A DNA stretch of 40,283 bases from CAZCWM01 sp964622625. Its GTDB lineage: Bacteria; Planctomycetota; Phycisphaerae; Phycisphaerales; Phycisphaeraceae. Shown here piece after piece: positions 33,040 through 40,283 of this stretch; position 1 is the first letter of the stretch; the number at the start of each line of letters is the position of its first letter. The stretch is taken from the NCBI GenBank assembly GCA_964622625.1, contig CAZUUQ010000015.1:1-40283 (forward strand), in the 5' to 3' direction. Position numbers and translations under genes: made by a program. The notes under the pieces are model-generated. The model did not search any database, was not told the DNA's origin, and was given only the letters and a program-made list of their open reading frames with translations.

Positions 33040-34671
33040 ATGCTCAACGTGCTGACCATTGCCGGCGGCGTCGCGCTGATCCTCTTCGGCATCCGCTTTC
33101 TGCGCAAGGGTCTGGATCGGCTGCTGGGCGATCGGCTCGGGCAGTGGGTGCAGCGTCTGAGCCACGGTCGGCTGCGGGCGTTCTTCAGCGGCATCGGCCT
33201 GGCGGTGGTCGCGCCGTCAAGCACGACGGTCTCGCTGCTGGCGGTGCAGACCATTCATGCCGGCCACGCGGATGCCCGGCGCATGCTCGCCCTGGTCTTC
33301 GGCGCGGACGTAGGTCTGACGGCCATGGTGCTGCTCATCGCCTTGCGTGCTGAGCAGTTCGCCCCGCTGCTGGTGCTCGCGGGCGTGGGGCTCTTTCAGT
33401 TCACCCGTGCCGCACGGCCGCGGGGCATCGGACAGGCCATCCTCGCCCTGGGCTTCATCCTCATGGGCATCGGCATCATCAAGACAACCGCCGCCGCGTT
33501 CGCCGACGCGCCGGACCTGCAGACGCTGCTGACCCTCGCCCAGCGGCACGCCTACCTGATCGCCGCGATCGCCGCGGTCGTCGCCGTGGTGCTGCAATCA
33601 AGCACCGCGACCATCGGGCTGGCGATCGGCCTGGCGGCTGCGGGAACCATGAGCCTGCAAGTCGCCGTCGCGGCCGTCGCCGGCGCCAACGTCGGCATCG
33701 GCATGACCGCGCTGTTGCTGGGTTGGCGCAATCGCGAGTCCCGCCGCCTGACTCTGGCCAACCTGCTGGCCAAGATCACCATCGCCGTCGGCGCGATCGC
33801 CCTGCTGGGCATATTCGCCCCTCTGCTGGCGCGGATGCCCGGCGGGATCGACCGCCAGGTGGCCGTCGCGCACCTGCTGTTCAATGTCACGCTCGCGATC
33901 GTGTTTCTGCCGCTGGTCCATCCGTTGACGAATTTTGTGCAGCGTCTCGTACCGGTGATCGAGGGCCCTCGGCCCCGGCCGTTCGGGCCGCGGCACATCA
34001 ACAGTCGGCCGACGGACAACCTGGCGGTGGCCCTCGGCCAGTCACGGGCTGAGATTCTTCGCGTCGGCGGCATCGTCCGCGAGATGTTCGATGACCTGTG
34101 GCGGGCGCTGGAGGGCAATGACCCCGCGCTCGCCCAACAGGTGCGCGAGCGCGACGACCAGGTCGACCTGCTGGAAGCAGCGATCAAGCGCTACCTCGCG
34201 GCCGTGGGCGAAAGCGAGTTCAACGACCAGGCGGCCGGCGAGCAGCTACTGCAATTGCGCTACGTCTCGGAACTGGAAAGCGTCGGCGACATCATCGACA
34301 AAAACCTCGTCGAGCTGGTGCTCAAGCGCCACCGTATGGACGTGCGCTTCTCGCCCGAAGGCTGGGCCGACCTCGAGGATTTTCACGGCAAGGTCAGTGA
34401 AAACATGGCTATCGCCGAGACAGCCTTCACCACGCGCGACCCGATGCTGGCCCAGCAACTGCTGCGGCACAAGCAGCGGATTTCGGAGCTTGACGTGGAA
34501 CTGCGTGACCGCCACTTCGCCCGCCTGCGGGCCGGCACCCAGCAGAGCCACGAGACCAGTGCGATCCACCTGGACCTGCTGACACACCTGCACCGGATCA
34601 ACAGTTGCATCAGCCACGTCGGCCAGGCGATTCTCCTCCAGCAGCCGCGGAATCACCACAACGAGGGTTGA
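33040..34671 (+). CDS. Na/Pi cotransporter family protein with PhoU-like C-terminus
   Basis: This 543-residue protein has about eight to nine membrane helices (to about residue 300), then a cytoplasmic PhoU-like helical region (LGQSRAEILRVGGIVREMFD and on). Two inverted repeats carry the signature: the second reads VLQSSTATIGLAIGLAAAGT (Q186-S187-S188), as in NptA/SLC34-type transporters. The first reads VVAPSSTTVSLLAVQTI, with Pro59 where the Gln of QSS is expected. Members carry phosphate with sodium; the lost Gln may alter ion or phosphate binding. It is 41 bases after purH, and its stop is 6 bases from the convergent pyrF stop. Confidence 0.85.
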   Translation: MLNVLTIAGGVALILFGIRFLRKGLDRLLGDRLGQWVQRLSHGRLRAFFSGIGLAVVAPSSTTVSLLAVQTIHAGHADARRMLALVFGADVGLTAMVLLIALRAEQFAPLLVLAGVGLFQFTRAARPRGIGQAILALGFILMGIGIIKTTAAAFADAPDLQTLLTLAQRHAYLIAAIAAVVAVVLQSSTATIGLAIGLAAAGTMSLQVAVAAVAGANVGIGMTALLLGWRNRESRRLTLANLLAKITIAVGAIALLGIFAPLLARMPGGIDRQVAVAHLLFNVTLAIVFLPLVHPLTNFVQRLVPVIEGPRPRPFGPRHINSRPTDNLAVALGQSRAEILRVGGIVREMFDDLWRALEGNDPALAQQVRERDDQVDLLEAAIKRYLAAVGESEFNDQAAGEQLLQLRYVSELESVGDIIDKNLVELVLKRHRMDVRFSPEGWADLEDFHGKVSENMAIAETAFTTRDPMLAQQLLRHKQRISELDVELRDRHFARLRAGTQQSHETSAIHLDLLTHLHRINSCISHVGQAILLQQPRNHHNEG

Positions 34672-34677
34672 ACCGTG

Positions 34678-35595
34678 TCAGGCCAGAACCGCGGCGATCT
34701 GTTCGCGCAGGTCGCGGGCGCCGCGGGCGACGGCATCCTTCCAGTCGCCACCCTGCTTTTCGTAGGCGTAGATCACCGAGCGGCTGGCGCTGACCAGGGC
34801 GCCCGTGCCGTCGTCATGGAAGCAGGCGCGCACATCCGCGGCCGAGCCGCCTTGCGCACCGTAACCAGGCACAAGAAAAATCTGATGCGCCATCCTCTTT
34901 CGCAGACTGGCCGCATCCGCCGGCTTGGTCGCGCCGACCACCGCGCCGACGGCGCTGTAGTCGCTTTCGCCCACGCAGCCGACCCCTACCTTCGCCGTCA
35001 TCTCCGCGACCGCTTCGCTGACGCAGCGCCCGTCGGCCAGTTTCAGCGTCTGCAGCGCGTCGCTGCCGGGATTGCTGGTGCGCACGAGCACGAACAGGCC
35101 CTTGCCCTGAGCGACGGCGGCCTCGATCAGGGGCTCCAGGCTGTCATCACCGAGGTAGCCGTTGACTGTGATCGCGTCGGGGCCGAGGGGCGACTGGAGG
35201 TCGCCATAAGCCGTATCCACGAGGCAGCCGGCGGCGTAGTGGGCCGCGCTGATGCCGATGTCGCCGCGCTTCACGTCGCTGACCACGATCAGCCCGCGCT
35301 GCCGGGCCGCGCTGATGACCTCGCGCAGCACCTGCACGCCCGGCCAGAGGTAGCGCTCGAAGCAGGCCGACTGCGGTTTGATTGCCGGCACGTGATCCGC
35401 CACGGCGTCAATAACCTGCAGACAGTAGTCGCGAATGACGGCGCAGGCCGCGGCCGCATCTTTGCGTGGATCGGCCGGCCCGCCGTCGCGCAAGACGGCC
35501 GGAAGACGCTCATACACCGGGTCCAGACCGACGCACACGGGCGCACCCTTCTGACGTGATGCTTCGAGGAGCCGGTCGGCGAAATGATCCGTCAT
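34678..35595 (-). CDS. pyrF: Orotidine 5'-phosphate decarboxylase (long type)
   Basis: About 305 residues with an ATG at 35595 and AAGGATGG upstream; the longer frame to 35637 has no better start. The class is the subfamily with about 270-310 residues. Motifs are VCVGLDPVYERLP, AIKPQSACFERYLWPGVQVL, the catalytic VVSDVKRGDIG (K and two Asp of the D-x-K-x-x-D active site), TVNGYLGDDSLEPL and LVPGYGAQGGSAADV. The enzyme makes UMP from OMP in pyrimidine synthesis. It is alone on the - strand between the transporter and polA. Confidence 0.97.
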   Translation of the reverse strand: MTDHFADRLLEASRQKGAPVCVGLDPVYERLPAVLRDGGPADPRKDAAAACAVIRDYCLQVIDAVADHVPAIKPQSACFERYLWPGVQVLREVISAARQRGLIVVSDVKRGDIGISAAHYAAGCLVDTAYGDLQSPLGPDAITVNGYLGDDSLEPLIEAAVAQGKGLFVLVRTSNPGSDALQTLKLADGRCVSEAVAEMTAKVGVGCVGESDYSAVGAVVGATKPADAASLRKRMAHQIFLVPGYGAQGGSAADVRACFHDDGTGALVSASRSVIYAYEKQGGDWKDAVARGARDLREQIAAVLA

Positions 35596-35673
35596 CGTCG
35601 ATCCATCCTTTTCTGCCGTGGGCCGATTGTACTGCATCAGTCACACACCGTCGGGCTGGGCAGCGCCGGGCCT

Positions 35674-35679
35674 TATAAT
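35674..35679 (+). promoter_or_regulatory. Consensus -10 box placing polA transcript at or near its ATG
   Basis: A perfect TATAAT ends only 7 bases before the polA ATG at 35687, so transcription would start at or beside the start codon and give a leaderless or nearly leaderless mRNA. No -35 is visible and no ribosome-binding site precedes the ATG, which fits this. Confidence 0.5.
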
Positions 35680-35686
35680 CGCCGCC

Positions 35687-38551
35687 ATGGCCAGGACGCT
35701 CTATCTCATCGACGGCCACGCTCAGATGTTCCGGGCCTATCACGCCATCCGCACCACGCTCAGCAGCCCCGTCACCGGCGAGCCGACGCAGGCGATCTAC
35801 GGCTTCGCGGTGATGCTCTTGAAGGTGCTCAACCAGTACAGGCCCGATTACCTGGCCGTCGCGATCGACAGTCCCGGCCCGACATTCCGCGACCTGCTTT
35901 ATCCGCAGTACAAATCCACACGCGAGAAGGCTCCGGAGGATTTCGCCTCACAGGTCCGTCGCATTCTCGAGATGGTCAACCTGTTCGGCATCCCTCTGCT
36001 GGGCCGCGAAGGCGCCGAGGCCGACGACGTGATCGCCACCATCGCGCTGCAGGTGGAGTATGACCAGCGATGGGCTGACACGCGGCTGCGAATCGTCTCC
36101 AAGGACAAGGATCTGCAGCAGCTTCTGTCCGACCGCGTCGAGATGTTCGACGTGCATACGGACGAACTGCTCGACACCGCGGCCCTGCACGCAAAGCACG
36201 GCATACGGCCCGACCAGGTCGTGGACATGCTCAGCCTCATGGGTGACAACGTGGACAACGTGCCCGGCGTCGACGGCATCGGACCCAAGACGGCTGCGCT
36301 GCTCATCCAGCAATATGGCTCCCTTGACGCGGTCTACGAAAATCTGGACGCGATCAAAGGCAAGCGGCGCGAGAACCTCGAAAAGGCCCGGCCGCACATG
36401 TCGCTGACGAAGCAGCTTGTGACGCTCAAGCGCGACGTGGACGTGCAGCTCGATCCCGCTGACGCGACCCCCGGGCGGATCGACATCGACGGGCTGCGCA
36501 GTTTCTTTCAGCAGATGGGATTTCGGAGGCTCGACGCCGAACTGGACAAACTCGCCAGGGCCCACGGCCACGCCGGCCAACCGGCAGCGACCAGACGCCC
36601 GTCCACAACAACGCCGCAGGCGGCGTTTGGCGGCGGGCTGTTCGACACGATCGACGATCACCCGAGCAGCATGGAGCATGTTTCCGCCCCCATCCACGTG
36701 CAGGCCGCGGAGGACTGCACCTACACGGCCGTCACCACCCGCGCGCAGCTCGACGAACTGATCGCCACGCTTGCCGCGCAGAAACTCATCGCGATCGACA
36801 CCGAGACCATCGGCCTAGGCGCCGACAAGCCATTGTGCGGCCTGTGTTTTGCGTGGAAGCCCAAAGCCGGCGTCTATGTACCCATTCGTTCACCCGATCC
36901 CGCCAGCCATCTCGACGAGGCCACGGTGCTCGCCGCCCTGCGTCCCGTGCTGACGAACCCGGCCATCGGCAAGTGCGGGCACAACATCAAGTACGACCTG
37001 CGGGTGCTGCGCAGCGCCGGCGTCGCTGTCCGTGGCGTGGTGTTCGACTCGATGATCGCCGCATTCCTGGCGGGCCTGCCTGGCCGCGGCATGGACGATC
37101 TGTCGCGCTCGCTGCTGGGGCACGAACCGATCCCCATCAGCGCGCTCATCGGCCCGCGCCAGGCTGGCAAGGGCGGCAAGCGCGGCCAGCAGCAGGCGAC
37201 CATGGATGCCGTGCCGCTGGAGGCGATCACCGCCTACGCGGCCGAAGATGCGGACATCACGCTGCGGTTGCACGACGCGCTGGATCCGCTGCTCGACAAA
37301 CTGGAGATGCGCGAGCTGGCCGACCGCGTGGAGATGCCGCTGGTCGAGGTGCTGGCGGAGATGGAGCACCAGGGCGTCCGCGTCGATCCCGATGAGCTGC
37401 GACGTCAGGGCGACGAGCTTTCGGCCCGCGCGGCCGAGCTGCGCGACCAGTTGCACGACGCGGCTGGCGGGCCTTTCAATCCTGATTCACCCAAGCAGCT
37501 TGCCGAGGTGCTGTTCACACGACTGGGCCTGCCGGTGGGCAAGCGCACGCGCACCGGAGCGTCGACGGACATCGAAGTGCTCGAAGCACTGGCTGACGAT
37601 ATCGCCTTGAGCGAACAGCAGCGTCGCGTGCCCCGGCTCATGGTCGAGTACCGCCAGCTCACGAAGCTGGTGGGCACATACCTGGTGGCGCTGCGGGAGG
37701 CGATCAATTCCCGCACGGGGCGGGTGCATGCGGCGTTTCATCAGACCGGAGCCGCCACGGGCCGCTTGTCGTCCTCCGGCCCCAATCTTCAGAACATCCC
37801 CATCCGCACCGACCTGGGCCGGCAGGTGCGCAAGGCCTTCGTGGCCGAGCCGGGTTGGCTGCTGATCGGGGCGGACTACTCCCAGATCGAGCTTCGGATG
37901 CTGGCGCACCTCAGCGGCGACAAGGCCCTGACCCGGGCCTTCGAGGCCGGCCAGGACATTCACCGCTCGGTCGCTGCCGAAGTGTTCAACACGCCGCTGG
38001 ACCTGGTCACAACCGAGCAGCGGGCCCGGGCGAAGGTCATCAACTTCGGCATCGTGTACGGCGTGACGGCCTACGGCTTGGCGCGGCGGATCGAGGGACT
38101 GGATCTCGCTGCCGCCCGGCAACTCATTGCCGACTACCGCCGCCGCTTTGCCGGCATTGATGCGTTTCTGGAAACCTGTATCGCCCACGCGACCAACCAC
38201 GGCTACGTCAAGACAATTCTGGGCCGGCGACGGGCGATCCCGGAGATTCACTCAACCAACCCCAACCGGCGGGCCCTGGGCGAGCGACTGGCCATCAACA
38301 CGGTGGTGCAGGGCAGCGCGGCCGACCTGATCAAGCTGGCGATGGTCAACCTGCACCGGCGCATACGAGACGAGGGGTTGCCGATGCGGCTGCTGCTGCA
38401 GATACACGACGAACTGGTGGTCGAGGCGCCCGAGGCTGAGGCGGCGGCGATGGCGGCGATCATCACGGACACGATGCGGCACGCGATGGCCCTGCGCGTG
38501 CCGCTGGAAGTCGAGCCGGCGATCGGCGCGAACTGGCTGGATGCGAAGTAG
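35687..38551 (+). CDS. polA: DNA polymerase I
   Basis: This 954-residue protein has all three domains. The 5'-3' exonuclease (about 1-290) shows LYLIDGHAQMFRAYHAIRTT, EADDVIATIA, VSKDKDLQQLL and GDNVDNVPGVDGIGPKTAAL. The 3'-5' exonuclease (about 355-550) is apparently active: Exo I IAIDTET (D371), Exo II GHNIKYDLRVL, Exo III AYAAEDADITL. In the polymerase, motif A is DYSQIELRMLAHLSGD (D730), motif B is RARAKVINFGIVYG, and motif C is LLQIHDELVVEAPE (H907-D908-E909). Function: removal of primers, repair synthesis and gap filling. Length exceeds E. coli Pol I by about 25 residues, mostly in the linker before the exonuclease domain. The start codon lacks a ribosome-binding site. Confidence 0.98.
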   Translation: MARTLYLIDGHAQMFRAYHAIRTTLSSPVTGEPTQAIYGFAVMLLKVLNQYRPDYLAVAIDSPGPTFRDLLYPQYKSTREKAPEDFASQVRRILEMVNLFGIPLLGREGAEADDVIATIALQVEYDQRWADTRLRIVSKDKDLQQLLSDRVEMFDVHTDELLDTAALHAKHGIRPDQVVDMLSLMGDNVDNVPGVDGIGPKTAALLIQQYGSLDAVYENLDAIKGKRRENLEKARPHMSLTKQLVTLKRDVDVQLDPADATPGRIDIDGLRSFFQQMGFRRLDAELDKLARAHGHAGQPAATRRPSTTTPQAAFGGGLFDTIDDHPSSMEHVSAPIHVQAAEDCTYTAVTTRAQLDELIATLAAQKLIAIDTETIGLGADKPLCGLCFAWKPKAGVYVPIRSPDPASHLDEATVLAALRPVLTNPAIGKCGHNIKYDLRVLRSAGVAVRGVVFDSMIAAFLAGLPGRGMDDLSRSLLGHEPIPISALIGPRQAGKGGKRGQQQATMDAVPLEAITAYAAEDADITLRLHDALDPLLDKLEMRELADRVEMPLVEVLAEMEHQGVRVDPDELRRQGDELSARAAELRDQLHDAAGGPFNPDSPKQLAEVLFTRLGLPVGKRTRTGASTDIEVLEALADDIALSEQQRRVPRLMVEYRQLTKLVGTYLVALREAINSRTGRVHAAFHQTGAATGRLSSSGPNLQNIPIRTDLGRQVRKAFVAEPGWLLIGADYSQIELRMLAHLSGDKALTRAFEAGQDIHRSVAAEVFNTPLDLVTTEQRARAKVINFGIVYGVTAYGLARRIEGLDLAAARQLIADYRRRFAGIDAFLETCIAHATNHGYVKTILGRRRAIPEIHSTNPNRRALGERLAINTVVQGSAADLIKLAMVNLHRRIRDEGLPMRLLLQIHDELVVEAPEAEAAAMAAIITDTMRHAMALRVPLEVEPAIGANWLDAK

Positions 38552-38579
38552 CGTCTGCGTCGAGCGTGGCGGGCGCAAC

Positions 38580-38610
38580 AAAAAACCCCGCGGGCCTTGG
38601 CTCGCGGGGT
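38580..38610 (-). terminator. Rho-independent terminator of the RRM gene
   Basis: On the - strand the stem CCCCGCG/CGCGGGG (38603-38609 with 38586-38592) has a 10-base loop, and is followed by TTTTTT (38580-38585 read in reverse). It lies directly past the stop of the RNA-binding protein gene. polA converges on it and may share the stem, but has only a weak U-run in that direction. Confidence 0.85.
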
Positions 38611-38649
38611 CTGGATTTTCAAGGACATTTGGGACTGCGGGGGGCTGGC

Positions 38650-38964
38650 TTACCAGCGACCGCCGCCGCCACGACCGCCGCGATGGCCACCACCGCCTCC
38701 GCCGCCACCGCCACCAGCGCGGCTCTCGCGGGGACGGGCTTCGTTGACCGTCAGGGTGCGCCCCTCGAACTCCTTGCCGTTGAGCGCTTCGATAGCCTTG
38801 CGGGCCCCGTCGTCATCCATGGTGACGAAGGCGAACCCACGGGGCCGACCGGTTTCACGGTCGGTGACGACGGCCACTTCCTGGACCTCGCCATAGCTGC
38901 CAAAGAGGGCCTCGAGGGAAGCTTCGGTGCTGTTGAAGGACATGTTTCCAATGTAGAGCTTCAC
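38650..38964 (-). CDS. RRM RNA-binding protein with Gly-rich tail
   Basis: About 104 residues from a GTG at 38964, with GGAG about 10 bases upstream. The RRM fold has RNP2 KLYIGNMSF and RNP1 GRPRGFAFVTM, the latter after DRET, and ends at LTVNEARPRESR. The tail is glycine-rich with Arg and a final Trp (GHRGGRGGGGRW), as in cyanobacterial and planctomycete Rbp proteins. Such proteins bind single-stranded RNA and are often induced in cold. A TATAAC box on the - strand at 39107-39112 would give a leader of about 135 bases. The gene lies directly after the 5S terminator in the direction of rRNA transcription. Confidence 0.92.
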   Translation of the reverse strand: MKLYIGNMSFNSTEASLEALFGSYGEVQEVAVVTDRETGRPRGFAFVTMDDDGARKAIEALNGKEFEGRTLTVNEARPRESRAGGGGGGGGGGHRGGRGGGGRW

Positions 38965-39106
38965 GATCTGAACTCCGAGAACAGGTGACGGCGGCTGACG
39001 GTCTTCCGAGGACAGGTCGCAATAACTTTCGATCGCTGCCAAGAAGAACTGATGCTGTCGGTCACGTTGCGAAATCGCCCTGGCCACACGGCCCGGGTCT
39101 GCGACT

Positions 39107-39112
39107 GTTATA
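39107..39112 (-). promoter_or_regulatory. Probable -10 box of the RRM gene
   Basis: TATAAC on the - strand (complement of 39107-39112), with TTGCAT at 39128-39133, 15 bases upstream, as a possible but tightly spaced -35. The long leader between this and the GTG resembles those of cold-shock genes. Confidence 0.35.
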
Positions 39113-39143
39113 CCATGCCGGAGGCAAATGCAACAGGCGCAAT

Positions 39144-39177
39144 GAAAAGACCCCGTCAGCTTTAGGCTGACGGGGTC
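39144..39177 (-). terminator. Rho-independent terminator of the 23S-5S transcript
   Basis: A 12-base-pair perfect stem, GACCCCGTCAGC with GCTGACGGGGTC (39166-39177 with 39149-39160), a 5-base loop, and TCTTTTC following on the - strand. It lies 6 bases past the 3' end of the 5S gene and separates the rRNA unit from the RRM gene. Confidence 0.93.
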
Positions 39178-39183
39178 CATACG

Positions 39184-39288
39184 TCGGCGATGACCTACTT
39201 TCCCGCTGAGGCAGTATCATCGGCGCGGCGGGCTTAACTGCTGAGTTCGGGATGGGATCAGGTGTTGCCCCGCCGCTATGGTCACCGA
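39184..39288 (-). rRNA. rrf: 5S ribosomal RNA
   Basis: The - strand runs from TCGGTGACCATAGCGGCG to GGAAAGTAGGTCATCGCCGA. It contains the universal CCCATCCCGAACTCAGCAGT element and the paired ends of helix I. About 105 bases by my boundaries, slightly shorter than the usual 115-120, so ends may be off by several bases. It follows the 23S gene on the same strand with a spacer of about 200 bases. Confidence 0.93.
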
Positions 39289-39490
39289 CAAGACCGCGGA
39301 GGGGCGTTGGCCCGCCCGCGGCGTGAATCAAGTGGGTTGCAGCGAATCCGTCGCCTTTTTATCCGGTCGCGGCTGGCATGCCGCGGTCCGGTTTCACGTG
39401 ATGTCGAGGCCACTTGCCAGTAGTGTCTTGGGGGCCTGGTAAGCCGCCACGGGATTCACAACATGGACGTGTGGTGGATCCGTGGTCGAC
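39289..39490 (-). other. 23S-5S internal spacer
   Basis: About 200 bases between the 3' end of 23S and 5S. I see no tRNA cloverleaf in it. Several short inverted stretches occur (for example GTGGTCGAC near 39483), which may be part of the RNase III processing stem of 23S. Confidence 0.6.

Positions 39491-40283
<793 letters not shown>

Noticed and set aside
39289..39490. tRNA in the 23S-5S spacer
   Set aside because: No cloverleaf, T-loop GTTCGA or CCA was found.

Overview
The window looks like a chromosomal contig from a GC-rich planctomycete, most likely of the Phycisphaerae type. The evidence is PEP-CTERM surface proteins ending in a hydrophobic helix plus an Arg cluster, a dockerin-like repeat on one of them, a pseudopilin with an H-X9-DG-type C-terminus, and a MoxR/DUF58/BatA/vWA operon. 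This is inferred from gene content, because no 16S gene is present. I saw no insertion sequence, CRISPR array, phage gene or tRNA. A run of 100 N (23094-23193) is an assembly gap that cuts two glycosyltransferase genes.

Region 1 (1-3.2 kb, + strand) is the most unusual part. A cobalamin (B12) riboswitch, recognisable by its GCCACTG / TGGGAAGGCC / GAGCCGGAAGACCTGCC boxes, and a structured leader precede a three-gene set: a PEP-CTERM surface protein with a dockerin-like calcium-binding tail, a DUF4465-type PEP-CTERM protein, and a type II secretion/pilin-like protein. I read this as a B12-repressed surface module, possibly for capturing corrinoids. An orphan 70-residue gene with its own palindrome-overlapped promoter follows on the - strand.

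Region 2 (3.6-11.6 kb, - strand) is one tight operon transcribed right to left: MoxR ATPase, DUF58 protein, BatA-like protein, vWA membrane protein, DUF4175-like membrane protein and DUF4159 protein. Four of its five junctions are overlaps (three of 4-6 bases with ATGA/ATGATG signals, and one of 8 bases), which indicates translational coupling.

Region 3 (11.7-28.0 kb) is a surface-polysaccharide locus. A long - strand run goes from a glucose-1-phosphate cytidylyltransferase (RfbF-like) through a sulfotransferase-like protein, an SDR epimerase, an FkbM methyltransferase, an RfbC-like 3,5-epimerase, a second SDR, two Gfo/Idh/MocA oxidoreductases and two GT-B glycosyltransferases. To its right lie two family-2 glycosyltransferases facing each other across the gap, an APH-like small-molecule kinase, a GT4 enzyme and an O-antigen ligase/polymerase-like membrane protein. 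Together they could make nucleotide-activated deoxysugars, modify them by methylation and possibly sulfation, assemble repeat units and polymerise them.

Region 4 (28.1-40.3 kb) is housekeeping: rplI-ssb-rpsF (- strand, with no rpsR between them), a PQQ-propeller lipoprotein, purH, a Na/Pi cotransporter-like gene, pyrF, polA with all three domains, an RRM RNA-binding protein, and then 5S and the 3' part of 23S rRNA on the - strand running off the right edge. Start codons were chosen by Shine-Dalgarno context and overlap with neighbours; several genes start with GTG or TTG.
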